DNA from: Pantoea sp. Mb-10 | Lineage (GTDB): Bacteria > Pseudomonadota > Gammaproteobacteria > Enterobacterales > Enterobacteriaceae | Reading direction: 5' to 3' | Assembly (NCBI RefSeq): GCF_021272205.1 | Contig: NZ_JAJSDX010000007.1 | Location: 245,650-309,649 of the forward strand | DNA: 64,000 nt | Shown here: in pieces, positions 9,048-19,500 of the stretch | How positions within the stretch are numbered: position 1 is the stretch's first letter | Layout of the letters: each line of letters starts with the position of its first letter | Notes under the pieces: model-generated | What the model was told of the DNA's origin: nothing | Databases searched by the model: none | The model's input: the letters and a program-made list of their open reading frames with translations, nothing else | Position numbers and translations under genes: made by a program

Positions 9048-9986
9048 TTACTTGATTTCGAGTACGTCGAGCCGAATCTGTTTTTCAGCGAGGTCGTCGT
9101 CTTCTTCAGGCTGCCAGCCCGCGGGCTTGAGCGGCAGCGTTTCACGATCAAAGCCGATGTCGCCGCCGTCGACCACTGCGTCGCCGTGACGCAGCCCTTT
9201 AAAATCAAACAGCGCAGTATCGGCCATGTGTGAGGGCACAATATCCTGCATCGCGCTGAACATGGTTTCCAAACGTCCCGGATAACGCTTGTCCCAGTCA
9301 CGCAGCATATCGCCCACCACCTGACGTTGAAGATTCGGCTGTGAACCGCACAGGTTGCAGGGAATAATGGGGAACTGACGCGCTTCGGCAAAGCGGATAA
9401 TATCCTTTTCGCGGCAGTAAGCCAGCGGGCGGATGACGATATGTTTGCCGTCATCGCTCATCAGCTTGGGCGGCATGCCTTTCATCTTGCCGCCATAGAA
9501 CATGTTCAGGAACAGCGTCTGTAAAATATCGTCGCGATGATGACCGAGCGCAATCTTGGTGCAGCCTAATTCGCTCGCGGTGCGGTAGAGAATGCCGCGA
9601 CGCAAGCGGGAGCACAGTGAGCAGGTCGTTTTGCCTTCCGGGATTTTTTCTTTAACGATTGAGTAGGTGTCTTCGGTGACAATTTTGTACTCAATGCCAA
9701 GTTCTTCCAGCCATGCGGGTAGAATATGCGCCGGGAAGCCGGGCTGTTTCTGGTCGAGGTTCACTGCCACCAGCGAAAAGTTCACCGGTGCGCTCTTTTG
9801 TAAGCTGCGCAGTATTTCCAGCATGGTGTAGCTGTCTTTGCCTCCGGACAGGCACACCATGATGCGATCGCCTTCTTCAATCATGTTGAAGTCGGCAATG
9901 GCTTCGCCGACATTGCGGCGCAGACGCTTTTGCAGCTTATTCAGGTTGTACTGTTCTTTTTTACTTACTTCTTGATTTTCTGACAT
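9048..9986 (-). CDS. ttcA: tRNA 2-thiocytidine biosynthesis protein TtcA
   Basis: Iron-sulfur, ATP-dependent enzyme that thiolates cytidine 32 in some tRNAs. The protein is 312 residues, with the PP-loop SGGKDSY at 47-53 and the cluster/catalytic cysteines C123-SL-C126 and C211-NL-C214. I use the ATG at 9986 (MSENQEV), which aligns with E. coli TtcA. A GTG three codons upstream is in frame, and neither has a strong ribosome site. In E. coli dbpA lies between fnrS and ttcA; it is absent here. Confidence 0.95.
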   Translation of the reverse strand: MSENQEVSKKEQYNLNKLQKRLRRNVGEAIADFNMIEEGDRIMVCLSGGKDSYTMLEILRSLQKSAPVNFSLVAVNLDQKQPGFPAHILPAWLEELGIEYKIVTEDTYSIVKEKIPEGKTTCSLCSRLRRGILYRTASELGCTKIALGHHRDDILQTLFLNMFYGGKMKGMPPKLMSDDGKHIVIRPLAYCREKDIIRFAEARQFPIIPCNLCGSQPNLQRQVVGDMLRDWDKRYPGRLETMFSAMQDIVPSHMADTALFDFKGLRHGDAVVDGGDIGFDRETLPLKPAGWQPEEDDDLAEKQIRLDVLEIK

Positions 9987-10157
9987 TATTTTCACGCTTA
10001 ACAGTGAAGACCAGGATCGTTAGCGGCAGAGAGGAACCTACGCGGCGCTCAACCCTCTTTAACATGAGTGCGTATGGTACGGATTGCTGCCGCGAATGCC
10101 AGCGTCAGCTACACTCTTTTCATGCTTTTCATGAATGAGGCGTTTTTACCGCGCCGA

Positions 10158-10814
10158 TCACATCATCTCCAGGGAATGCACCCCTTTGACTTCCATCACC
10201 TTGTCATAGATGGCGTGCAGCGGGGCGCTGCGTGACAATGTCACTTCTACGCTTAGCTCACACAGGCCACTCTCTTCATCGCGGTTCACCACGGCGATGC
10301 GGCCGTAGCGCAAATGCTCCCGTTGTAAGACCAGAAGCACCAATGGCACGCTTTTCGGCTTCAGCTGCACCAGCAGCGTATGGTGGCGCCCAATCAACCA
10401 GTGGCTAATGCGCCGAAACGTTTCCAGCACCACCAGCGCCAGCACGGTGCCGTAAATACCAATTTCGTACATGCCGCTACCAATCACCAACCCAATTGCC
10501 GCGGTAACCCACAGCCCAGCGGCGGTGGTGAGGCCTTTGACAATCTGCTTTTGAATGATAATGGTGCCCGCGCCGAGAAAGCCCATGCCGCTGACCACCT
10601 GTGCCGCGATTCGGCTGGGATCCAGCGCCACATGGTCATTAGTCAGCATGTCGGCAAAGCCATACTTTGATACCAGCATAAACATCGCGCTGCCGATGCC
10701 GACGAGAATATGGGTGCGCAGTCCCGCCTCTTTGGCGCGCATTTGTCGCTCCAGGCCAATCAGGCCGCCCAAAATACCGGCAAGGGCAATGCGAATGAGC
10801 ATGTCAGTTAACAT
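10158..10814 (-). CDS. MgtC/SapB family membrane protein
   Basis: A 218-residue inner-membrane protein. The N-terminal 140 residues carry four or five hydrophobic helices with the MgtC motifs GGLIGLERQ, RTHILVGIGS, and GMGFLGAGTI. The C-terminus is a soluble ACT-like domain ending KGVHSLEMM. Family members are linked to Mg2+ limitation and to F1Fo-ATPase inhibition, but many are uncharacterised, so no function is claimed. The start at 10814 has a perfect AGGAGG; an in-frame extension to 10949 is hydrophilic and unlikely. A possible RBS-masking leader lies upstream. Confidence 0.88.
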   Translation of the reverse strand: MLTDMLIRIALAGILGGLIGLERQMRAKEAGLRTHILVGIGSAMFMLVSKYGFADMLTNDHVALDPSRIAAQVVSGMGFLGAGTIIIQKQIVKGLTTAAGLWVTAAIGLVIGSGMYEIGIYGTVLALVVLETFRRISHWLIGRHHTLLVQLKPKSVPLVLLVLQREHLRYGRIAVVNRDEESGLCELSVEVTLSRSAPLHAIYDKVMEVKGVHSLEMM

Positions 10815-10820
10815 TTTTCC

Positions 10821-10872
10821 TCCTGTCAGTGGAATAAGCGGGGTAATACCGCTGCCGCGACTGCAAACAGGA
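10821..10872 (-). promoter_or_regulatory. possible structured leader of the MgtC-like gene
   Basis: On the minus strand, TCCTGT (bases 10872-10867) is complementary to ACAGGA (10826-10821), which is part of the AGGAGG ribosome site. Between them is a GCGG/CCGC hairpin. The two could fold to hide the ribosome site. No known riboswitch class is recognised. Confidence 0.25.
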
Positions 10873-10993
10873 TAATTCTGCTTGCAATGCTTATTCTTAA
10901 ATTTTGTAAAAAGCTGTGTCGCCCCTCGACCCCGCGCAGCTGCTGACATATGCTGAGTCCTCTTTTGTACCCGACACCCCCGGAGCCCGACTG

Positions 10994-11263
10994 ATGAAAG
11001 CCGCTACATTATTGCTGGCTGGCGCAGCGCTGTTACTTGCTGGCTGCAGCAGCAACAGCGACGAACCGCCGCAACAGGCCACCGCCGCCCACGTTTCACC
11101 GCATGTGGTGATGTCATCCTTGGCGGAAGTCAATTGCAGCAACGCCGGGGGAACGCTGGCGTTTTCGCGTCAGCTTGATGGATCGCGCATTGGCATGTGT
11201 CAGCTAGGCAATGGCCGCCGCTGCGATGAGCAGGCGCTGATGGGCGGACGCTGCGCCCGCTAA
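10994..11263 (+). CDS. ydbJ: DUF333 lipoprotein YdbJ
   Basis: An 89-residue predicted outer-membrane lipoprotein. The signal peptide ends in lipobox LLAGC (Cys near 20). The C-terminal half is a DUF333 domain (NCSNAGG, GMCQLGNGRRCDEQAL, GGRC) with four cysteines. In E. coli ydbJ stands near hslJ and ldhA, and here it is directly beside ldhA with no hslJ between. I take the ATG at 10994 because it begins the signal sequence, with a GGAG eight bases upstream. The role is unknown. Confidence 0.85.
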   Translation: MKAATLLLAGAALLLAGCSSNSDEPPQQATAAHVSPHVVMSSLAEVNCSNAGGTLAFSRQLDGSRIGMCQLGNGRRCDEQALMGGRCAR

Positions 11264-11279
11264 CGCAGGCGCAACTTTG

Positions 11280-12272
11280 CTATGCAGTGACCTCATTTTC
11301 ACTCTGTTCGCCGCGTTCGATACGCTGAAGATTGTCGAGCGTGGTTTCTGAGATAGCGGTCAGGGCTTCGGCCGTCAGAAACGCCTGATGCCCAGTAAAG
11401 AGCACGTTATGGCAGGCAGACAGGCGGCGGAAAACGTCATCCTGAATCACATCGTTAGATTTATCTTCAAAAAAGAGATCGCGCTCATTCTCATAAACAT
11501 CCATACCGAGTGAGCCAATTTTCTGCTGTTTCAGCGCGTCAATCGCCGCTTGTGAGTCAATTAAGCCGCCGCGGCTGGTGTTGATGATCATCACGCCATC
11601 TTTCATCTGGCTAAACGCTTCTGCATTGAGCAGATGGTGGTTTTCCGGCGTCATCGGGCAGTGCAGCGTGATCACGTCAGATTGCGCGAACAGGGTGTGC
11701 AAATCGACGTATTCCGCACACAATGCGCGGGCGGCTTCCGCCGGATAAGGATCGTACGCCAGCAGGCGCATGCCAAATCCCTTGAGAATGCGCAGGGCGG
11801 CCAACCCGATTTTCCCCGTGCCAATAATGCCCGCCGTTTTGTTGTACATGTTGAAGCCGGTCAGGCCATCCAGCGAAAAGTTGGCGTCGCGCGTGCGCTG
11901 GTAGGCGCGATGGATGCGGCGGTTCAACGCCATCATCAAGCCCACCGCATGCTCGGCCACCGCTTCGGGCGAGTAAGCGGGCACGCGCACCACTTTGAGG
12001 TTAAGCGCGGCGGCGGCCTGCAGATCGACGTTGTTGAAACCCGCGCAGCGCAGCGCGATGTATTTCACGCCCACGGCGGCGAGCTCTTCCAATACCGCTT
12101 TGCTGGCGTCATCGTTAACAAAAATGCACACCGCATCGCACCCTGCGGCATTTTTTGCAGTGGTTTCACTCAGTAGAAAATCAAAATAGGTGAGATCAAA
12201 GCCAAAGCGCGCATTGACCTGATCGAGGTACTTTTGGTCATAGTGTTTGGTGCTGTAAACCGCAACTTTCAT
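11280..12272 (-). CDS. ldhA: fermentative D-lactate dehydrogenase LdhA
   Basis: NAD-dependent enzyme that reduces pyruvate to D-lactate during fermentation; 330 residues (E. coli 329). It has the D-2-hydroxyacid dehydrogenase fold with nucleotide motif GTGKIG and the catalytic Arg in NTSRGGL. The Glu is in GMDVYENE and the His in FTGHQAF. The start at 12272 (MKVAVYSTK) has AGGAG at normal spacing. It is divergent from ydbH, as in E. coli. Confidence 0.96.
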   Translation of the reverse strand: MKVAVYSTKHYDQKYLDQVNARFGFDLTYFDFLLSETTAKNAAGCDAVCIFVNDDASKAVLEELAAVGVKYIALRCAGFNNVDLQAAAALNLKVVRVPAYSPEAVAEHAVGLMMALNRRIHRAYQRTRDANFSLDGLTGFNMYNKTAGIIGTGKIGLAALRILKGFGMRLLAYDPYPAEAARALCAEYVDLHTLFAQSDVITLHCPMTPENHHLLNAEAFSQMKDGVMIINTSRGGLIDSQAAIDALKQQKIGSLGMDVYENERDLFFEDKSNDVIQDDVFRRLSACHNVLFTGHQAFLTAEALTAISETTLDNLQRIERGEQSENEVTA

Positions 12273-12433
12273 TGTTTCACTCCTGAAAAATGCCACGACG
12301 TTATCGTTACAGAATAACGTCTTCCATCCGGTTTTGCTGCGCTTAAGGCAGACTAAGGCGTAACGCCTTCATAAAACGCAGATAACATGCCATCATCTTG
12401 GGCAGGATCATATCAACAGGAACGTTAGCTGCC

Positions 12434-15049
12434 ATGAGGCGTGGCCTTCGTCGAACTCTTGCTGCTCTACTGGCGCTGACCGTGCTGATAGTGGGATTGC
12501 TGCTGACCGTCACGCAGTGGCTGCCGCGCGTTGTCGGGCTGTGGTTGCCCGAAGATACCCGCATTGCACTTGACGGCGCGCCGGGTTGGCACGCAGGCAA
12601 CCTGCGCTTTCCTGCGGTACGCTATTACGCGGGAGAATGCGCGCTGGCGCAGGTGCAGGCGGCACAGCTTGGCTGGCATCAGCACCGTTGGCACCTGCAG
12701 GCGGGCCGCGTTCAGCTGGATACTGATTGTCTGGCATCGCTACCGCACAGCAGCAGCGCGGCACCGCGCTCGTTGGCTGAGTGGCAGCAGCGTCTGCCGG
12801 GCGCGGACGTGCGGATTGATCGTCTGACGCTTCTCCCCTGGCCGCAGTATGCTGGGCGCCTCGATTTGACACTGGATAAACGCGACCAGCGCGTGCGCTT
12901 TCAGGGCGAGAATCTGCAACTGAATGCTCAGTTGAAAGGGCAGCAGCTGCATCTTACGCGCCTTGAGCTGGCGTATCCCGCGCTAACGTCACCGCTGACG
13001 CTCTCGGGTGATTTCACCTTATCCACGCTGGCGCAAGGGGTACCGGTGGCGGGCGAACTGCACGGCGGCCTCCATCTCGCGCAGTGGCCACAGCCGCTTG
13101 CCGTGACGCTAAACTGGCAGCACCAGCAGGGTGAATTACAGGTGACGCAGCAGGGCATCGATCGACCGCTGCTGCGTCTGCCGTGGCAGGCGGATAGCCA
13201 GCAAATTCGTATCCACGACGGTGAGTGGCGCTGGCCTCAGGCCGATCAGCCTCTTTCGGGCGGCGTAGCGCTAACGCTGCAAAACTGGCAGCAAGGGCTC
13301 GCGCAGACCGAAATTCGCGGCCGCGCCAACCTTTTAACGCGCGGCCGCGGCGGCAAAGGTAACCTGGTGCTCAGCGTTGGGCCGGGCGCGTTGCGCTTCA
13401 CCGATAGCGCGTTACCTTTCCAGCTGACCGGCGAGAGCAAACTCGCCGATCTGCAACTCTTTGGCAGCCTGCCTGGCCTCCTGCACGGCAGCATTCTCTC
13501 CCCCCAACTCACGCTGAAACCCGGTGCGCTGCTGCGCTTGCGCGGTCGCCTGCTTTCAACGCTGGACGTTGATGAGGCGCGCTGGCCGCTGGCGGGAGTG
13601 ACGCTGGGCGCCGGCGGCATTGATGGCCGCCTGCAGGCGATTCTTCGCGCGCACGACAGCGGACTCGGGCGCTTTACACTGCATCTGGATGGTCACGCCA
13701 ATCACTTCTGGCCAGACAGCGGGCGCTGGAACTGGCGCTATTGGGGCAAGGGCGAAATGGTGCCGCTGCAGGCGCGCTGGGATGTGAAAGGCACCGGCAG
13801 CTGGCAGGGAACGCAAATCACGCTGGATACCCTCGATACCGGGTTCGACCAACTCGCCTATGGCGGCGTGACCGTGGCCAAGCCGCGCCTGCGCCTGACC
13901 GCGCCGGTGCGCTGGGCGCGCGATCCGGCACGCGCCTCATTCGCCGGCGGCTTTACGCTGCGCGCCGGACAAACGCAGTTTGACTACGGTGGCAGGCTGC
14001 CGCCGTCGCAGCTGGATTTCCAGGCGGTGGGGAATGATCCCGGCCATTTCCAGTGGCGTGGCCAGTTAACCGCCGCCGAGATCGGCCCCCTGCGCGTGCA
14101 CGGCCGCTGGGACGGAACGCGACTGCGCGGACAGGCGTGGTGGCCTTCACAGTCGCTGGCGGTGTTTCAACCGCTGCTGAGCAGCGACATGAAAATGCGG
14201 ATTCAGTCGGGTCAGCTCCGCGCGCAAGTGGCCTTTTCCGCCGCGCCAGCGCAAGGGTTTGAGGCAGGCGGTTTCTGGGCCGTGAAGCAGGGCAGCGTCT
14301 GGATGCCGGACAGTGAAATCAATGGCATTGACTTTACGTTGCCGTTCCGCCTGAAAGCACACCAGTGGCAGCTCGGCCGCCGCGGCCCGGTGTCACTGCG
14401 CATTGCCGAAGTCAAAAACCAGTTTGCGCTGCAAAACATCACAGCCGATCTGCAAGGCCACTATCCGTGGCAGCCGCGTCAGCCACTCACGCTGAGCAAT
14501 GTGAATTTTGACCTGCTGGGTGGACACGTTAGCATGCCGTGGCTGTCGCTGCCTCAGCGGCAGCCGGCGCGCATTACGCTGAGCAGCATCAATCTGAGCC
14601 GGCTGGTGACCGCGCTGAAGCCTAAGCAATTTGCGATGTCGGGCGAGGTCAACGGCGAGTTACCGCTGTGGGTAAATAACCCGCGCTGGCTAATCGAAAA
14701 AGGGTGGATTGCCAACAGCGGGCCGCTAACGTTCCGCCTTGATAAAGACATGGCGGATGCCATCGTCAAAAACAACGTGGCGGCCGGAGCAGCACTGGAC
14801 TGGCTGCGTTACATGGAAATGTCGCGTGCGTGGGCCACGCTGGATCTGGACAATGTTGGTAACCTGTCTCTGCAAGCGGAAGTTAAAGGCACCAGCCAGT
14901 TCAGCAATCGCCGTCAACAGGTCAACTTGAACTACCGTCATCAGGAAAATCTTTTTCAGCTGTGGCGCAGCCTGCGCTTTGGCGATAACTTGCAATCTTG
15001 GGTAGAGCAACACGCTACCCTGCCATCCAGAAAGGATCCCCAACCATGA
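12434..15049 (+). CDS. ydbH: AsmA-like intermembrane phospholipid transport protein YdbH
   Basis: Large (871 residues) envelope-spanning protein with one N-terminal membrane anchor (about 8-32) and a long beta-rich body rich in Trp, Gln and Leu. This is the pattern of the AsmA-like/TamB-type bridges. In E. coli YdbH, TamB and YhdP act redundantly to carry phospholipid to the outer membrane, and YdbH works with the lipoprotein YnbE. The ATG at 12434 has AGGAA about 11 bases upstream; an in-frame TTG at 12398 is an alternative. The stop overlaps the ynbE start (ATGA). Confidence 0.93.
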   Translation: MRRGLRRTLAALLALTVLIVGLLLTVTQWLPRVVGLWLPEDTRIALDGAPGWHAGNLRFPAVRYYAGECALAQVQAAQLGWHQHRWHLQAGRVQLDTDCLASLPHSSSAAPRSLAEWQQRLPGADVRIDRLTLLPWPQYAGRLDLTLDKRDQRVRFQGENLQLNAQLKGQQLHLTRLELAYPALTSPLTLSGDFTLSTLAQGVPVAGELHGGLHLAQWPQPLAVTLNWQHQQGELQVTQQGIDRPLLRLPWQADSQQIRIHDGEWRWPQADQPLSGGVALTLQNWQQGLAQTEIRGRANLLTRGRGGKGNLVLSVGPGALRFTDSALPFQLTGESKLADLQLFGSLPGLLHGSILSPQLTLKPGALLRLRGRLLSTLDVDEARWPLAGVTLGAGGIDGRLQAILRAHDSGLGRFTLHLDGHANHFWPDSGRWNWRYWGKGEMVPLQARWDVKGTGSWQGTQITLDTLDTGFDQLAYGGVTVAKPRLRLTAPVRWARDPARASFAGGFTLRAGQTQFDYGGRLPPSQLDFQAVGNDPGHFQWRGQLTAAEIGPLRVHGRWDGTRLRGQAWWPSQSLAVFQPLLSSDMKMRIQSGQLRAQVAFSAAPAQGFEAGGFWAVKQGSVWMPDSEINGIDFTLPFRLKAHQWQLGRRGPVSLRIAEVKNQFALQNITADLQGHYPWQPRQPLTLSNVNFDLLGGHVSMPWLSLPQRQPARITLSSINLSRLVTALKPKQFAMSGEVNGELPLWVNNPRWLIEKGWIANSGPLTFRLDKDMADAIVKNNVAAGAALDWLRYMEMSRAWATLDLDNVGNLSLQAEVKGTSQFSNRRQQVNLNYRHQENLFQLWRSLRFGDNLQSWVEQHATLPSRKDPQP

Positions 15050-15234
15050 GCCTGAGGGCATTCGCGTTGCTGGCAGCCGTCCTGCCGCTGCTGGGCTGCG
15101 TGCCGCGCATTGAAGTGGCGGCGCCAAAAGAGCCCATTACCATTAACATGAACGTAAAAATCGAACACGAGATCCACATTAAGGTGGATAAAGATGTCGA
15201 AGCGCTGTTAAAAGAGCAGAGCGGCCTGTTTTGA
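15046..15234 (+). CDS. ynbE: outer-membrane lipoprotein YnbE
   Basis: A 62-residue lipoprotein with signal peptide and lipobox PLLGC. The mature part VPRIEVAAPKEPITINMNVKI is a short beta-strand-prone segment followed by a charged tail. In E. coli YnbE multimerises at the C-terminal end of YdbH to complete the bridge to the outer membrane. The start overlaps the ydbH stop by 4 bp, which fits balanced synthesis. Length matches E. coli (61). Confidence 0.93.
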   Translation: MSLRAFALLAAVLPLLGCVPRIEVAAPKEPITINMNVKIEHEIHIKVDKDVEALLKEQSGLF

Positions 15235-15245
15235 GGAGCGGAACG

Positions 15246-15566
15246 ATGAAACGCAGCGTAATGGCGCTGGTTGTTGCCCTGTTGCTCGCCCCTTCGGCTT
15301 GGGCGCTAACGCTTGACGAGGCGCGTCAGCAGGGACGCGTAGGGGAAACCCTTAGCGGCTATATTGCCGCCCGTCAGCAGGATAAGGAAACGCTGGCCCT
15401 GGTGGCACGCATCAATGCGGGCCGTGCCGAACAGTATCAGCGTGTGGCGCAGCAAAATCGCCTGACGACGCAAGAGGTTGGACGTATTGCCGGTGAAAAA
15501 CTGGTTGCGCGCGCATCGGCGGGGGAATATGTGCGGGGTATCAACGGGCAGTGGCTGCAAAAGTAA
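15246..15566 (+). CDS. ydbL: DUF1318 periplasmic protein YdbL
   Basis: A 106-residue secreted protein with a signal peptide ending PSAWA, then a helical DUF1318 domain (LTLDEARQQGRVGETLSGYI ...). It is the last gene of ydbH-ynbE-ydbL. In E. coli YdbL modulates the YdbH-YnbE complex, possibly as a chaperone that limits YnbE multimers. The ATG at 15246 is preceded by GAGGAGCGG. The spacing to ynbE is 11 bp. Confidence 0.92.
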   Translation: MKRSVMALVVALLLAPSAWALTLDEARQQGRVGETLSGYIAARQQDKETLALVARINAGRAEQYQRVAQQNRLTTQEVGRIAGEKLVARASAGEYVRGINGQWLQK

Positions 15567-15577
15567 TTTGTGCGCCA

Positions 15578-15604
15578 TAAAAAAGCCGGGCGCTCAGGCC
15601 CGGC
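15578..15604 (-). terminator. terminator of azoR
   Basis: GCCGGGC (15585-15591) and GCCCGGC (15598-15604) form a stem, and on the minus strand it is followed by a T-run (complement of the A-tract 15578-15584). It serves azoR, and could weakly stop ydbL reading the other way. Confidence 0.8.
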
Positions 15605-15654
15605 AATGACGGCATTCTGCCCTTTTATCGCAGGGCAGTTATTCAATGCAACAT

Positions 15655-16281
<627 letters not shown>

Positions 16282-16500
16282 TTACCGCTGAATGGGTCTC
16301 ACTCTACGGCGTTAACCGCGCCGCGAAAAGCGCAATATTTCGAGAGCTATGTTCGAATTTATTGAATAAGCACAGCCACCTGCGCGCGAAGCCTGGGAGA
16401 GAATGTGCTATCATGCCCGATAGTTATTTTTCCGCCAGACTCTGTCAGCCGGGCTGCGAACGCATGCCGGGCTTGCCGCGACAACAGGTAATTCGTCACT

Positions 16501-19500
16501 ATGTCATCATCTGCTTCTTCGCCTTTTGCCCCGCTTTGGGCGCGGCTTGATCACCTTACGCTGCGCGATCGCCAGCGTTTGCAGCGTCGCTTGCAGGGCG
16601 CCACGAAAGTGAAAAATCCAGACGCGCAGCGAGGCATTGTTGCTGAGCTTGAATCCGAGTTTAGCGCCGCCGAGCAGCGCATCGCGCTGCGCACGGCCGC
16701 AACGCCGCGCATCACGTTTCCCGATAACCTGCCGGTCAGCCAAAAACAGCAGAGCATCGCCGATGCCATTCGCGATAACCAAGTGGTGATCGTGGCGGGC
16801 GAAACGGGTTCGGGAAAAACCACGCAGCTGCCCAAAATTTGTCTGGCGCTGGGACGCGGTGTAAAAGGGCTGATCGGTCATACGCAACCGCGCCGTTTGG
16901 CGGCACGCACCGTCGCCAACCGCATTGCTGATGAGTTGGAGACCTCACTTGGCGGCACGGTCGGCTACAAGGTGCGCTTCAACGATCAGGTCAGCGATAC
17001 CACGCAGGTGAAGTTGATGACAGACGGCATTCTGCTGGCGGAAATTCAGCAGGATCGCCAGCTACTGCAATATGACACGTTGATCATTGATGAGGCGCAC
17101 GAACGCAGCCTCAATATTGACTTCCTGCTGGGCTATTTGCGCGAGCTGCTGCCACGCCGGCCGGATTTAAAAGTGATCATCACCTCGGCGACCATCGATC
17201 CGCAGCGTTTTTCCCGCCACTTTAATCATGCGCCGGTGATCGAGGTGTCTGGACGTACCTATCCCGTGGAAGTGCGCTATCGCCCCGTGGTAGAGAACGC
17301 GGAAGATACGGACCGCGACCAGCTGCAGGCGATTTTTGACGCGGTGGATGAGCTCGGCCGCGAGAGCCGCGGCGATATACTGATTTTTATGAGCGGTGAG
17401 CGAGAAATTCGCGATACCGCCGATGCACTTAACCGCCGCGATCTGCCGCACACGGAAATTCTGCCGCTGTATGCCCGTTTGTCGAACGCCGAGCAGAATC
17501 GCGTGTTTCAGTCGCACAGCGGTCGCCGAATTGTGCTGGCAACCAACGTGGCCGAAACCTCGCTCACCGTGCCGGGCATTAAGTATGTGATCGATCCCGG
17601 CACGGCGCGTATCAGCCGCTATAGCTATCGCACCAAGGTGCAGCGCTTGCCGATCGAGCCGATTTCTCAGGCGTCTGCGAATCAGCGTAAAGGCCGCTGC
17701 GGCCGCGTGTCGGAAGGCATCTGTATTCGCCTCTACTCTGAAGAGGATTTCCTGAGCCGGCCGGCGTTTACCGATCCGGAGATTTTGCGTACCAACCTCG
17801 CGTCGGTGATCTTGCAGATGACGGCACTGGGATTGGGCGACATCGGCGCATTTCCCTTTGTTGAGGCGCCCGACAAGCGCAACATTCAGGATGGCGTACG
17901 CCTGCTGGAGGAGCTAGGCGCGATTACGCTCAGCGACAGCGGTAAATATGCGCTGACGCCTTCGGGACGCCAGCTGGCACAGCTACCGGTGGATCCGCGC
18001 CTTGCCCGAATGGTGCTGGAAGCACAGCGATTTGGCTGCGTGCGTGAGGCAATGATCATTACCGCCGCGCTCTCCATTCAGGATCCGCGTGAGCGTCCGG
18101 TTGAAAAGCAGCAAGCCTCGGATGAGAAGCACCGGCGCTTTGCCGACAAAGACTCGGATTTCCTTGCCTTTGTGAACCTTTGGCACTACCTGCAGGAGCA
18201 GCAAAAAGCGCTATCGGGCAACCAGTTCCGCCGCCAGTGTAAAACCGACTATCTCAACTATTTGCGCGTGCGCGAGTGGCAGGATATTTATACCCAGCTG
18301 CGTCAGGTCGTCCGCGAACTGGGCATGCCGGTCAACAGCGAGCCGGCGCCTTATCGCGAAGTGCACTGTGCGCTGCTCACCGGCCTGCTGTCGCACATTG
18401 GTCAGAAAGATGCTGAAAAGCAGGAGTACACCGGCGCCCGCAACACGCGCTTCGCCATTTTCCCAGGGTCGGGGCTGTTTAAAAAACCGCCCAAGTGGAC
18501 CATGGTGGCGGAGCTGGTCGAAACCAGTCGCCTGTGGGGTCGCGTGGCCGCGCGCATCGAACCAGAGTGGATTGAGCCGCTGGCGCAGCACCTGATAAAA
18601 CGCAGCTACAGCGAACCGCACTGGGAAAAAGCGCAGGGCGCGGTGATGGCCAGTGAGAAGGTGACGCTTTACGGCTTACCGATTGTTCAGGCGCGCAAGG
18701 TTAACTACGGCAAAATCGATCCCACACTGAGCCGCGAACTGTTTATCCGGCATGCGCTGGTGGAAGGCGACTGGCAGACGCGTCACGCTTTCTTCCGCAA
18801 TAACCTTAAGTTACGCAGCGAAGTCGAAGACTTAGAGCACAAATCCCGTCGTCGCGACATCCTGGTGGACGATGAAACGCTGTTCGCCTTCTACGATCGG
18901 CGTATTGGCAGTGAGGTGGTGTCGGCCCCGCATTTCGATAGCTGGTGGAAGCAGGCCAGTAAGGCCAATCCCGACCTGCTGAGCTTTGATAAGCAAATGC
19001 TGATCAAACACGGCGCGCAGCAGGTCAGCCAGCTGGATTACCCTAACTTTTGGCATCAGGGAAATCTCAAGCTCAAGCTGAGCTATCAGTTTGAGCCCGG
19101 CACGGATGCCGACGGCGTCACGGTACATATTCCGCTGCCGTTGCTTAATCAGGTGGAGGAACAGGGCTTTGAGTGGCAAATCCCCGGCGTGCGGCGTGAG
19201 CTGGTGATTGCACTCATCAAATCGCTGCCAAAACCCCTTCGCCGCAATCTGGTGCCGGCCCCCAATTACGCCGAGGCGTTTCTTGGCCGCGTGGAGGCCA
19301 TGGCGCTGCCGCTGCTTGATGCGCTGGAGCGTGAATTTCGTCGCATGACCGGCGTCACCATTGACCGCGACGCCTGGCAGTGGGATCAGGTGCCCGATCA
19401 CCTAAAAATCACGTTCCGCATTGTGGATGAACACAACCGGAAGCTGGAAGAAGGCAAAGATCTTCATCTGCTCAAGCAGCGTCTAAAAGGCAAAGTGCAA

